The notes: generated by a model not told the origin, from the sequence alone. A stretch of 46,313 bases of DNA from an uncultured Alphaproteobacteria bacterium (GCA_944393175.1 CALXZH010000018.1:1-46313); one strand, 5' to 3'. Shown: positions 34,440-43,192, counted from the stretch's first letter. Numbers and translations are program-made.

Positions 34440-34476
34440 ACTCACAATTAAAGGTTTTTTTAAGGAGAATTTAACA

Positions 34477-36825
34477 ATGGAAGCTAAAATTGCCGCAGCA
34501 AAAGTGCAAACAGATTTGCAAAATGTAAGCGATTCAGAATTGGTGGAAATTTATGCCGCCCTGAAAGGCAATGACACCTATAAAGTACAATTCAATAAAT
34601 TGATGCACGTTGCAGGTCCCCGCTTAAAAGATATATTAGAAAGAGATGAAAGATCTCAACATAATTCAGGCGGAGCAGCTTCAGTCAATTCCGGAACGGA
34701 ACAAACTTTGGCTACAAATTTACAAAATCTTGAAGCTTTCAGCCAAGTTAATCCGCTGGATGAAAAGAATAAAGAATTTGCCACCAGTCGCCAATGCTTA
34801 ACCAATATGGTTGTTATTGATGAGCAAGGCAAAGAAGTTGACGTAAAATCAAATATTATCGAAGTAGCCAAATTAAAAACCGTTGCCGACTTGTGCATGT
34901 CACCTGAACCCATAAGTCAGGAAGTCTATAACAATCGTCTGCGTGATAATCTTGATTTGAGTATCTATGGTATTATGATGACAGACTTGGCAACCAAGCC
35001 CAACTCTTCGCCAAAAAATTTACAAGCCTCATTAGATGCGCTTCTGGATGGTAAAAAACAAATAGTCAGCACCAACAGCGTATCAGGCATATTAGGTGGA
35101 AATATTGTCACCTTAACCAATTTTGCGGATAGTTTGGTAAATAAATTTAAGAATTTGAATTTAGCTCAAAAATTCAAGACTCAAATTTCCAAAGCCAATG
35201 AAAGTTTAACTCAAAAATTAAAAGATACTTATGTAAAAGCGCGCACCTACGCCCAAGTATTACAAGAACAAGGTGTATGGGCAGACGTTGGTATGGCATT
35301 TGTTGCCGGTGCCGGTGGTCCGGTAGGTATGGCCGCATATGGTGCTTGGACATATTATCGCCGTGTTCACCCTTTATACAAAGCTTATAAAGAGGAAAAA
35401 GGCAATAATCCGGAAATGAAGAATTTCTGGCAATATATTAAATCTCATAAGAAAGATGCAACTTTTGCCGGTTTGTATATGTTGTCATCAGTTGCATCAT
35501 TTGGTGCCGCCGGAGCAGCTGTTGGACAAGCTTTTGCCCAAACAAACACGGTAGCTCAAGCAGCAGGAAATGCTTTCTTACATGCCAAATCAGCCATCGC
35601 ATACACAATGGTTGGATCACGCTGTGCCACGGATATTGCCCAAGCATGGGGAACACCTGATATGGGTAAAGCTCTCAAACGTTCACTCATCTCAATGGGT
35701 ATGTGTGCTGTAGGTTATAATTTGGCGCATTACGTAGCAGAACACGCTGGTAATACAGATGTTGTCAATACAACAACAGATAAAACGCCTGCTAGTCCGG
35801 TTATTCCTTGGCAAAATGATACCATTCAAGGAGATTATCAACCGGCAGAACCGACAATGCATGGTTCAGATACTGTAATATTAACAGATTCTAATGATGC
35901 CCTTAAGGGTGGAGCCAATGTTGCAGAGCCGACAATGCAAGGTTCAAGAACTGTAATCTTAACGGATTCTCACGATGCTCTTAACGGCGGTGAAGAAGCA
36001 AGCTCTGCTACAAACCATGAATACACGGTAAGTTCACGTGAGCAAATGGTATATGAGCGCAATTTACGAATTGTTCAAAACTCAGACATTATGGTTGCCA
36101 ATGTCAAAGATGGTTTGGTTGATTTACCGAAAGGAATGACTCCTGAAATGGCTGTCAACCTTGCCCGTGTAGAAATGCTCTATTACGGAGATGACACAGC
36201 CTTAAAAGTTTTGTTAGATTGTGACGAAGTAAGCAAAATCTCAAGTGTAAGTTACTTTGACAACTTAGCATCTAAATTTACGGATAGCTGTTCAGACCCG
36301 CATGGTGTTGGTTTCCCGAAAGATCCAAACTATGGCTACGCAGATCCGAATATTTACACACGTTCAATTGAGGTCGATTGCGAAAAGACCGTATTACATG
36401 GTGGTCGCACGGTAACACCGGCTCCGACAGTAACACCGGCACCGGAACCGACACCGACAGTAACACCGGCACCGGAACCGGTAGCTCCGTTAGATTTGGT
36501 TGATGATACTGTTCCGGAGGTAGAACCGACCCCGATTTCTACGGCAGAACAAACTCAACCTGTCCAAGATACCACGCGTAAGCCCCCTGTTTTGAAAGGT
36601 GATGGAGGAAATACGTCTCTGAATGAAAATATTAATGAGGAAGCATCAAGAATAGGCGCAAAAGAATTAGGAGCAGATGGTGAAGGCAATATTGTCCGTG
36701 TTGATACCAAACAAAATCATGCTCAACCCGAAACCCCTAAAGGCAAGGTACCGACTTCTGGTAAAGGTTCAGAAAGCTTAAACCAAGCCTTGATAAATGG
36801 AAAGATTAATACCTTTGGTATGTAA
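34477..36825 (+). CDS. Large unrecognised protein C (782 residues), relative of protein B
   Basis: There is no signal peptide. A helical N-terminus (1-250) precedes a Gly/Ala-rich hydrophobic module (about 267-420). Its loops read YKAYKEEKGNNPEMKNFWQYIK and SHKKDA, and match YKRYK...SWFGYLKKNPKEA of protein B in order and spacing; a third hydrophobic stretch (about 401-420) follows. Then come a perfect-frame duplication of 26 residues (457-508), a globular-looking part (about 515-640) with several Cys, a TVTPAPEP repeat linker (about 645-670) and a polar tail. RBS TAAGGAG before ATG is strong. A bidirectional terminator follows, with alr convergent. Function unknown. Confidence 0.85.
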   Translation: MEAKIAAAKVQTDLQNVSDSELVEIYAALKGNDTYKVQFNKLMHVAGPRLKDILERDERSQHNSGGAASVNSGTEQTLATNLQNLEAFSQVNPLDEKNKEFATSRQCLTNMVVIDEQGKEVDVKSNIIEVAKLKTVADLCMSPEPISQEVYNNRLRDNLDLSIYGIMMTDLATKPNSSPKNLQASLDALLDGKKQIVSTNSVSGILGGNIVTLTNFADSLVNKFKNLNLAQKFKTQISKANESLTQKLKDTYVKARTYAQVLQEQGVWADVGMAFVAGAGGPVGMAAYGAWTYYRRVHPLYKAYKEEKGNNPEMKNFWQYIKSHKKDATFAGLYMLSSVASFGAAGAAVGQAFAQTNTVAQAAGNAFLHAKSAIAYTMVGSRCATDIAQAWGTPDMGKALKRSLISMGMCAVGYNLAHYVAEHAGNTDVVNTTTDKTPASPVIPWQNDTIQGDYQPAEPTMHGSDTVILTDSNDALKGGANVAEPTMQGSRTVILTDSHDALNGGEEASSATNHEYTVSSREQMVYERNLRIVQNSDIMVANVKDGLVDLPKGMTPEMAVNLARVEMLYYGDDTALKVLLDCDEVSKISSVSYFDNLASKFTDSCSDPHGVGFPKDPNYGYADPNIYTRSIEVDCEKTVLHGGRTVTPAPTVTPAPEPTPTVTPAPEPVAPLDLVDDTVPEVEPTPISTAEQTQPVQDTTRKPPVLKGDGGNTSLNENINEEASRIGAKELGADGEGNIVRVDTKQNHAQPETPKGKVPTSGKGSESLNQALINGKINTFGM
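35845..36000 (+). repeat. Two tandem 78-base coding repeats in protein C
   Basis: Each unit encodes 26 residues of the form AEPTMxGSxTVILTDSxDALxGG. The DNA copies have diverged more at third codon positions than in the protein, suggesting an old duplication kept by selection. The neighbouring segment 36412-36480 carries shorter repeats encoding TVTPAPEP. Confidence 0.85.
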
Positions 36826-36834
36826 AGCAAATCA

Positions 36835-36868
36835 CAAAAAAATCCCCGAGCAATCGGGGATTTTTTTT
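36835..36868. terminator. Bidirectional intrinsic terminator
   Basis: AAAATCCCCGA and TCGGGGATTTT around a GCAA loop, with A and T runs on both sides. It lies between the convergent protein C gene and alr. Confidence 0.92.
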
Positions 36869-37967
36869 ATTCTTCTTCGCCGCCTTTATATTTGCGGATA
36901 AATCTTTGATTCTTGCCCAAGCGCGAGATAATTTCATAACTAATGGTGCCGGCGTCTCGTCCCATATCATCAAGAGTATAGAAATCTGAGACAATATGCG
37001 CCATATCCCCGACTTGCAGGTTATAAATATCAGTAACATCACAAATAATATTATCCATCGAGAGACGCCCTAAAATACGTGCCTCATGGAGCTTGTCACA
37101 CAAGTTAAAAAAGATTTTACCGACATTTGAGAGAGAGCGGGGCACTCCGTCGCCATAGCCGATTGAAACAATGGCGATTTTGCGGTTTGATGTCGCACGA
37201 TAAGTTGCCGAATAGCCGACAAACTCTCCCTTGGGCAAATCGGCAATTTGCAAAACTGGCGCTTTAACGGTAACCACATTTTTCATCTGATTTTCACGAT
37301 ATGGTGCAGTATTGATACCATACATGGCGGCACCCAAACGCACCATATCAAACAAATAATCCTCACCCAAAAAAGTTCCGTCCGAAGCCGATAAGCTGGC
37401 CGGCAGTTTAGGAAAATAGGTATCACGCAAAAAGTTAAACATATCGAGCTGGTGTTGGTTCATAAAATGCTCTTTGGCATCGCCGCAGGCCAGGTGTGAC
37501 ATCACAAAAGAGAATTCTTTTCTATCGCTCTCTCCGAGTTCCGAGAGCTCATATTCTCTAAACCCCAAACGGTTTAATCCGGTCTCAACATTCACAATCG
37601 GCTTAATTCCGGCAATTCTGTGTTCCTTCCAAAAAGCAAGCTGTTCTTTGGAGCTGATAACCGGAATAAGTTGCGCCTCGTTAAATTCGGCTAAAGAATC
37701 TTCACCGATTCCTTGCAATACATAAATAAAGGCATCCGGTGCCGCTTCACGTACTTCTTTACCCTCAACCCCGTGTGCCACAAAAAAATGCCGACATTTT
37801 GCTTTGTCATAGAGCAACTTTGCAATCTTTTTGGCTCCCAAGCCATAAGCGTCATCTTTCACCACGGCGGCAGCAATGGCTTTGCCGGAAATTTTCTTCA
37901 AAGTAAGGTAGTTGTCCAATAAATTATCAAGATTTATTTCTAAAATTGGTCTTGTCAAAATACTCAT
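36867..37967 (-). CDS. alr: Alanine racemase
   Basis: This PLP enzyme makes D-alanine for peptidoglycan. The 366 residues keep the PLP lysine K37 in VVKDDAYGLG (usually VVKADAYGHG), VRLGAAMYG, the C-terminal catalytic tyrosine in SIGYGDGVPR, and GRLSMDNI. The DD and GLG variants near the lysine are mildly unusual. The RBS is weak (GAAGAT close to the ATG). It is divergent from the tatD-tcdA-hydF operon, 39 bases apart, and convergent with protein C. Confidence 0.93.
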   Translation of the reverse strand: MSILTRPILEINLDNLLDNYLTLKKISGKAIAAAVVKDDAYGLGAKKIAKLLYDKAKCRHFFVAHGVEGKEVREAAPDAFIYVLQGIGEDSLAEFNEAQLIPVISSKEQLAFWKEHRIAGIKPIVNVETGLNRLGFREYELSELGESDRKEFSFVMSHLACGDAKEHFMNQHQLDMFNFLRDTYFPKLPASLSASDGTFLGEDYLFDMVRLGAAMYGINTAPYRENQMKNVVTVKAPVLQIADLPKGEFVGYSATYRATSNRKIAIVSIGYGDGVPRSLSNVGKIFFNLCDKLHEARILGRLSMDNIICDVTDIYNLQVGDMAHIVSDFYTLDDMGRDAGTISYEIISRLGKNQRFIRKYKGGEEE

Positions 37968-38006
37968 ATCTTCATATTATCCTATATAATTTTTAAGGAA
38001 ATTTAC

Positions 38007-38750
38007 ATGCAGTTTATCGACACTCATCTTCATTTGCAAGACTATAAGACCGGATTTGCAACGGATATTCTCAATTCCGCCTCAAGCCAAGGGGTAGAGA
38101 AGGTTGTCTGCGTTTCAAGCCTTATGGAAGATTGGGACAAGGTTGCACATTTTGCCAGAACCTATGCCTCAAGTGTTGTTCCGGCTTTTGGCCTGCACCC
38201 GTGGTATGTCAGACAAACCAAGCCCGATTGGCAGCAAAGGTTACGTGAGTTTTTAACCCGCTTTCCGCAAGCCCTTATTGGCGAATGCGGGTTAGATAGA
38301 ATAAAAAATCCTGATGATGAACCGCAAAATTCAGTGTTTTACGGGCAGATTATGTTAGCCCACGAGCTTAACCGCCCACTGATTATTCACGCTGTCAAAG
38401 CCCAGGATTGGCTGGAAAATTATTGGGATATGCTGCCGCCTAAGTTTGTATTTCACTCTTATAACGGCAAACGTGAGGTCTTAAAAAAAATTATCTCTCA
38501 CGGGGGCTATGTTTCTTTTTGTGCCTCAATTTTGCGCAATGCCGATAAGGAAGAATTGGTCAATCTGGTGCCTTTAGATAAAATTTTGCTTGAAACCGAC
38601 GGCCCTTACCAAGGCCCGGATAAAAATACCGAGGTCACGCCGGCCTATCTTCCCACTTTGGCTGCCGAAATTGCTACCCTGCGCCATGAAAATTTAGAAG
38701 ATTTTGCCACGCGCGTTTATCACAATGCAAAGGAGTTTATCCATGTCTAA
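38007..38750 (+). CDS. TatD-family metal-dependent hydrolase (putative DNase)
   Basis: This is a TIM-barrel amidohydrolase-like protein of 247 residues. Metal-ligand motifs are visible in order: DTHLHL (5-10), GLHPW, GECGLD, FHSYNG and LLETDGPY. TatD proteins are 3'-5' exonucleases or quality-control hydrolases; the exact substrate is unknown. RBS AAGGAAATTTAC lies before ATG. The tcdA start lies inside its last eight bases, so it leads a coupled operon with tcdA and hydF. Confidence 0.88.
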   Translation: MQFIDTHLHLQDYKTGFATDILNSASSQGVEKVVCVSSLMEDWDKVAHFARTYASSVVPAFGLHPWYVRQTKPDWQQRLREFLTRFPQALIGECGLDRIKNPDDEPQNSVFYGQIMLAHELNRPLIIHAVKAQDWLENYWDMLPPKFVFHSYNGKREVLKKIISHGGYVSFCASILRNADKEELVNLVPLDKILLETDGPYQGPDKNTEVTPAYLPTLAAEIATLRHENLEDFATRVYHNAKEFIHV

Positions 38751-39474
38751 TCCACGCCTGATGCGTACCGAACTCTTGCTTGGCAGCAAAGGAATTTTCG
38801 CTCTCCAAAATTCAACCGTAATGATAATTGGTCTTGGTGCCGTTGGCGGCTATGCGCTTGAGGCAATTGCCCGTTCGGGAGTGGGCAAACTCATCTTGGT
38901 TGATTTTGACAGCTTTGATGAGACCAATGTCAATCGCCAGATTTTAGCCCTGAGTTCCACCATTGGGCAAAAAAAGACTTCCGTTGCCGCCGCACGTGTC
39001 AAAGAGATAAACCCCGATTGTCAGGTTATTATCAAAGATATGTATGTAGATGAACAGAATTTGCCCGAGCTTATGGCTCTAAAGCCTGATTTTGTGGTCG
39101 ATGCCATAGACTCTCTTGCCTCAAAAGCCGGTTTAATTGCCTATTTAACCACGCATCATATTGAGTTTATCTCGTCCATGGGGGCGGCGCTTAAAACCGA
39201 CCCGTCATGCATTAAGACCGCACGCTTAAATCAAACCAAAAATTGCTCTTTGGCACGTGCCTTGCGTCAAAAGTTAAAACAAAAAGGAGTTGACCTAAAA
39301 GAAGTTCTGTGCGTCTATTCAGATGAAAATGTTGAGTTACCACCTTCGGCAATCATAATGCCGCAAGAAAGAGGACAAAACAAAATCTTGGGCTCTCTCC
39401 CGACCATTACCGCCATCTTTGGCTTAACCATTGCCAATTATGCTATTAAACACCTAAGTCATTATAAAGGATAA
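38743..39474 (+). CDS. tcdA: tRNA threonylcarbamoyladenosine dehydratase (TcdA/CsdL, ThiF-like)
   Basis: This E1-like ATP-dependent enzyme cyclises t6A to ct6A in tRNAs reading ANN codons. Its 243 residues keep the nucleotide-binding GLGAVGG (30-36), VDFDSFDETNVNRQI (adenylation site), DAIDSLASKAGLIAY and MGAALKTDPSCI. ThiF relatives such as MoeB are alternatives, but NRQI plus DAIDS fits TcdA best. I start it at ATG 38743, with AGGAG seven bases upstream; the longer frame to 38704 runs inside tatD. hydF follows four bases after its stop. Confidence 0.85.
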   Translation: MSNPRLMRTELLLGSKGIFALQNSTVMIIGLGAVGGYALEAIARSGVGKLILVDFDSFDETNVNRQILALSSTIGQKKTSVAAARVKEINPDCQVIIKDMYVDEQNLPELMALKPDFVVDAIDSLASKAGLIAYLTTHHIEFISSMGAALKTDPSCIKTARLNQTKNCSLARALRQKLKQKGVDLKEVLCVYSDENVELPPSAIIMPQERGQNKILGSLPTITAIFGLTIANYAIKHLSHYKG

Positions 39475-39478
39475 GATT

Positions 39479-40669
39479 ATGCAACCAGTTCAAACCACGC
39501 CTAAAGGATTACGTATTCATATTGCCGTTTTGGGCAGAGTCAATGCCGGCAAATCCAGTTTTTTGAATCTTGTTACCGGACAACAAACCTCTATCACGTC
39601 TGATGTGGCCGGCACCACCACCGACGTGGTTGAAAAAACGCAGGAACTTCTGCCCATCGGTCCGGTTGTTTGGCTTGATACCGCAGGCCTTGGCGATGAC
39701 ACCTTATTAGGTGAAAAGCGCATTGAAAAAACCAAAAGAGCGCTCGATAAAGCCGATGTTGTCTTGCTGATTTGCGAGGGAAACCATATCGGCGAGGAAG
39801 AAAGTGAAATCATTGAAGAAGCCCAAAAGCGCAACCTTCCTTTAATAAAAATCTTTAATAAGTCTGATATTTTGCCCACCGGCGGCGAGGGCATAGCCGT
39901 CAATTCCAAAGACCTTTCCAGCCGAGATAAAGTTCTCACTCTTCTTAAAAATGAGTTGATTAAGGTTTTGCCAAATGAATTACTCAATGCGCCAAGCCTT
40001 TTGGAAGATTTAGTAAAAGCACATCAAACCGTAATCATGATTGTGCCGATTGACTATGAAGCCCCGAAGGGCCGCCTGATTTTGCCCCAAGTTCAAGCCA
40101 TACGCGATTGCTTGGATGCTGATGCCTCAATCATAGTTGTCAAAGAAAACGACTATTTGAGCGTCTTAAATAACCTCAAACAAAAACCCGACTTAGTGAT
40201 TTGCGATTCGCAAGTTGTGGACCAAATGGTTGCCCAAACCCCGAGCGATGTCAAATGTACCACTTTTTCAATCTTGTTTGCGCGTTTCAAAGGTGATTTG
40301 AAAAAATTGGTAAAAGGAGCAGAAGTCATTAATACCTTGCAAGATAAAGACAAAGTCTTGATTGCGGAATCTTGCACGCACCACGCCATAGAAGATGATA
40401 TTGGTAAAGTAAAAATTCCCAATTGGTTGAGGAAGAAAACCGGAGCCGATTTGCAAATTGACCACGTTTCTGGCTGTGACTTTCCTCCGAATTTAGGAGA
40501 ATATAAGCTGGTCATTCAGTGTGGCGGCTGCATGAATAATAGAAAAGAGATTTTATCGCGCATTAACAAATGTGAACAAGCCCGCGTTGCCGTAACCAAT
40601 TACGGCGTTTGTATCTCTGCTCTCAAAGGTGTGCTCAACCGCGTTTTGGAACCTTTTGATTTGAAATAG
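39479..40669 (+). CDS. hydF: [FeFe]-hydrogenase H-cluster maturation GTPase HydF
   Basis: HydF is the scaffold that carries the two-iron H-cluster precursor and passes it to HydA. Its 396 residues show a GTPase domain: P-loop GRVNAGKSS (19-27), DTAG (67-70) and NKSD (127-130). A dimerisation region follows, then the C-terminal Fe-S site C299-T-H301...C348-GG-C351 with 46 residues in between. The usual His before the last CxxC is Gln here (QCGGC). It is the third gene of the tatD-tcdA-hydF unit. The presence of HydF predicts an [FeFe]-hydrogenase elsewhere in the genome. Confidence 0.95.
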   Translation: MQPVQTTPKGLRIHIAVLGRVNAGKSSFLNLVTGQQTSITSDVAGTTTDVVEKTQELLPIGPVVWLDTAGLGDDTLLGEKRIEKTKRALDKADVVLLICEGNHIGEEESEIIEEAQKRNLPLIKIFNKSDILPTGGEGIAVNSKDLSSRDKVLTLLKNELIKVLPNELLNAPSLLEDLVKAHQTVIMIVPIDYEAPKGRLILPQVQAIRDCLDADASIIVVKENDYLSVLNNLKQKPDLVICDSQVVDQMVAQTPSDVKCTTFSILFARFKGDLKKLVKGAEVINTLQDKDKVLIAESCTHHAIEDDIGKVKIPNWLRKKTGADLQIDHVSGCDFPPNLGEYKLVIQCGGCMNNRKEILSRINKCEQARVAVTNYGVCISALKGVLNRVLEPFDLK

Positions 40670-40691
40670 GTATTGACTCTTGGCTTAATAG

Positions 40692-40732
40692 TTATAAGTT
40701 ATCACGCAAAGAGATATTAGTATAACTTATAA
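40692..40732. promoter_or_regulatory. 11-base inverted repeat upstream of hydG (candidate operator pair)
   Basis: TTATAAGTTAT (40692-40702) and its exact reverse complement ATAACTTATAA (40722-40732) are separated by 19 bases. Each arm also contains an odd-centred palindrome (ATAA-G/C-TTAT), so it may be two copies of one operator about three helical turns apart. It lies 12-52 bases before hydG, next to a possible -35 TTGACT at 40673-40678. Confidence 0.5.
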
Positions 40733-40744
40733 TTATTTAACATT

Positions 40745-42166
40745 ATGAAATTACCGAAAATTGATGTTTCAGGACTAAAAAGTTTTATTCCTGAGCAAGA
40801 GATTCACGCTCTCTTAGAGCACACATCGGAAGACAAGTCCCAAATTCGTGAGATTATTGCCAAGTCGTTATCCAAACAGCGCCTCGAGCCCAAAGAAATG
40901 GCTCTGTTGCTGAATGTCCGCACCCCTGAATTACGAGACGAAATCAAAGCCGGCGCCAAGGAGTTAAAAAAACTCATTTACGGCAATCGCATTGTACTTT
41001 TTGCCCCGTTGTATGTCGGCAATTTATGCATCAACGATTGTTCTTATTGCGGTTTCAGACGGTCAAACACCGCACAGGTGCGTAAAACCCTGTCTTTGCA
41101 GGAGCTTGAGCAAGAGGTCCGAATTTTGGAAAGCAATGGCCACAAAAGACTGATAATGGTTTACGGTGAACACCCGCTTTATACGCCGGAATTCATAGCC
41201 GAAACCGTCAAAAAAGTTTATGCCACCAAAGAGGGCAAAGGCGAAATTCGCAGGGTAAATATCAATGCAGCTCCCTTGGATGTTGAAGGATTTAGAACGG
41301 TTAAAGCCGCAGGTATCGGAACCTACCAAATTTTTCAGGAAACCTACCACGAGCCCACTTACAAATCCGTTCATCCCTCAGGGCTGAAAGCCAATTATCT
41401 CTGGCGGTTGTATGCGTTTGACCGAGCATTCGAAGCAGGCATTGATGATGTCGGCATGGGTGCGCTCATCGGGCTTTATGACTACCGTTATGAGGCTCTG
41501 TCCATGCTTTATCACACCATCCATCTGGAAGAAAAGTTCGGTGTTGGGCCACATACCATTTCGTTTCCCAGAATTGAGCCGGCAATCGGTACGGACTATG
41601 CCAATCACCCGCCTTATGCGCCGAGTGATGAGGACTTTATGCACATGATTGCTTGTATTCGGTTAAGCATTCCTTACACGGGAATGATATTGACCGCGCG
41701 TGAACCGGTTGCTTTGCGCAACGAGGCAATCAGCTATGGGGTGAGCCAAATAGATGCCGGCTCCGACATTGGTGTTGGGGCTTATGCTTTGCATAATGCA
41801 CAAGATTCGGCTACAAAAAGCCAGTTTGTGTTAAGCGACAATCGCAGCCTTGATAGCGTTATCGGCGAATTGTGCGAAGCCGGATTTTTGCCGTCTTTCT
41901 GTACGGGGTGCTATCGTCTGGGACGAACCGGAGAACATTTTATGGAATTTGCCATCCCCGGTTTTGTAAAGCGTTTTTGCACACCCAATGCCATTTTGAC
42001 CTTGAGTGAATATGTGCAAGACTACGCCTCGGCCGATACCAAGCAAAAAGCGCTCCAGGCAATCAAGCGCGAACTTGAGCAAATGCCTGAAAGCAACCCC
42101 TTGAAAGAGAAATTGTTGCAAAAATTGCAATCTGTTCAAGCCGGTAAACGAGATTTGTTTTTCTGA
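40745..42166 (+). CDS. hydG: [FeFe]-hydrogenase maturase HydG (radical SAM tyrosine lyase)
   Basis: HydG cleaves tyrosine to CO and cyanide and builds the Fe(CO)2CN unit for the hydrogenase active site. The 473 residues show the radical-SAM cluster motif C95-x3-C99-x2-C102 in NLCINDCSYCGF and the second cluster site C386-x2-C389-x22-C412 in FCTGCYRLGRTGEHFM...FC. ThiH, a relative, lacks the second site, so HydG is clear. It lies 75 bases after hydF but has its own regulatory-looking inverted repeat. No Shine-Dalgarno sequence is evident. The third maturase, HydE, is not in the window. Confidence 0.96.
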   Translation: MKLPKIDVSGLKSFIPEQEIHALLEHTSEDKSQIREIIAKSLSKQRLEPKEMALLLNVRTPELRDEIKAGAKELKKLIYGNRIVLFAPLYVGNLCINDCSYCGFRRSNTAQVRKTLSLQELEQEVRILESNGHKRLIMVYGEHPLYTPEFIAETVKKVYATKEGKGEIRRVNINAAPLDVEGFRTVKAAGIGTYQIFQETYHEPTYKSVHPSGLKANYLWRLYAFDRAFEAGIDDVGMGALIGLYDYRYEALSMLYHTIHLEEKFGVGPHTISFPRIEPAIGTDYANHPPYAPSDEDFMHMIACIRLSIPYTGMILTAREPVALRNEAISYGVSQIDAGSDIGVGAYALHNAQDSATKSQFVLSDNRSLDSVIGELCEAGFLPSFCTGCYRLGRTGEHFMEFAIPGFVKRFCTPNAILTLSEYVQDYASADTKQKALQAIKRELEQMPESNPLKEKLLQKLQSVQAGKRDLFF

Positions 42167-42188
42167 CAAAGCAAACAAGCTGAAAAAG

Positions 42189-42219
42189 ACGGAAAGTTTG
42201 TACTTTCCGCCTTTTTTTT
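42189..42219 (+). terminator. Rho-independent terminator of hydG
   Basis: CGGAAAGT (42190-42197) pairs with ACTTTCCG (42202-42209), followed by CCTTTTTTTT. It closes the hyd unit. Confidence 0.92.
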
Positions 42220-42322
42220 GAAAAAAGCATTGTATTGCTAGCAAATTTTTAATAACTTATGGCTAAAATAAACAATAATAAAATCGCCGAATAAATGAAT
42301 TTAGAACAAAGGCATAAAAACT

Positions 42323-43192
42323 ATGATAAAAATGATAAAACCGATAGTAAATGTCTCCAAGGTAATTGACCCCTATAACACGGTTATAGTTGGGTTTAAT
42401 GGCGTATTAAGTGATGGCGCCGGCATCAAAAAAGAGGCCGTTGACGCTCTTATCGGAATGAAAAGAGCCGGAAAACACATTGTCTTACTCTCCAATACAG
42501 CCAGCAGAGTATCATCACTTGTGAATTACCTTAATTCTAACAAAGTCCCCGTTGTGGTGTTTGATGCAATGGTTACGGCCGGAGAAATATTGCACTATAA
42601 GTTTAAATCACGCCAAGGAGAGTTTGGAGCCTTGGGAACATCGTACTATCTTTTGGGCGACCAAACGGATAAAGGAGTTTTTGCCGGCTTAGACTATTTT
42701 CAAACCGATAATCTGTCCAAAGCAGAATTTATGTTTATGCATTCGGTAGCCAAAAACACAGATGTTATAGAAGATTATTTACCATTGCTTGAACATGCGG
42801 CAAGTTTAGGAATTCCTCTGGTTTGCGCCGGAAATGATACATCAAGTTATAAAGATGGCGAGATAAGCCTTGCTCCCGGTGCCGTAGCTGAACAATATGC
42901 GGTCTTGGGCGGAAAAATTATTACACTTGGCAAACCCGATGCCAAAATACTGGCCTATTCCCTAGATGGTATACCAGATGTCAAAAAAGAAACGGTTGTT
43001 GTCATCGGCGATAACATTGCCACCGACATAAAAGGTGCAAACTTATTGGGGGTTGCCTCAATATTAGTTTCAAAAGGCGTACATGTTAATTTTTTAGGAG
43101 AAGGCTACATTCCAGACGTTGCCAAAACGCGAGAATTGGCTACGAATTTTGATGCTTATCCTGACTTTGTAATATCAAATTTGCGGTGGTAA
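42323..43192 (+). CDS. HAD superfamily class IIA-like protein with lost catalytic aspartates
   Basis: This 289-residue protein resembles NagD-like class IIA HAD phosphatases. Motif II (LLSNTAS, S57), motif III (LGKPDAK, K204) and motif IV (GDNIATD, D230 and D235) are intact. Motif I, which should read DxDG, reads G24-F-N26-G: the nucleophile Asp is Gly (codon GGG) and the acid-base Asp is Asn. Phosphatase chemistry by the usual route should be impossible, so it may be a binding or regulatory pseudoenzyme. The start may be ATG 42323 or 42332; AAAGG lies upstream. The next gene begins one base after its stop. Confidence 0.82.
   Translation: MIKMIKPIVNVSKVIDPYNTVIVGFNGVLSDGAGIKKEAVDALIGMKRAGKHIVLLSNTASRVSSLVNYLNSNKVPVVVFDAMVTAGEILHYKFKSRQGEFGALGTSYYLLGDQTDKGVFAGLDYFQTDNLSKAEFMFMHSVAKNTDVIEDYLPLLEHAASLGIPLVCAGNDTSSYKDGEISLAPGAVAEQYAVLGGKIITLGKPDAKILAYSLDGIPDVKKETVVVIGDNIATDIKGANLLGVASILVSKGVHVNFLGEGYIPDVAKTRELATNFDAYPDFVISNLRW

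Noticed and set aside
36278..36472. Minus-strand frame rich in Val/Pro/Leu opposite protein C
   Set aside because: It is produced by the complementary strand of the TVTPAPEP repeat, with no ribosome site or separate codon signature.
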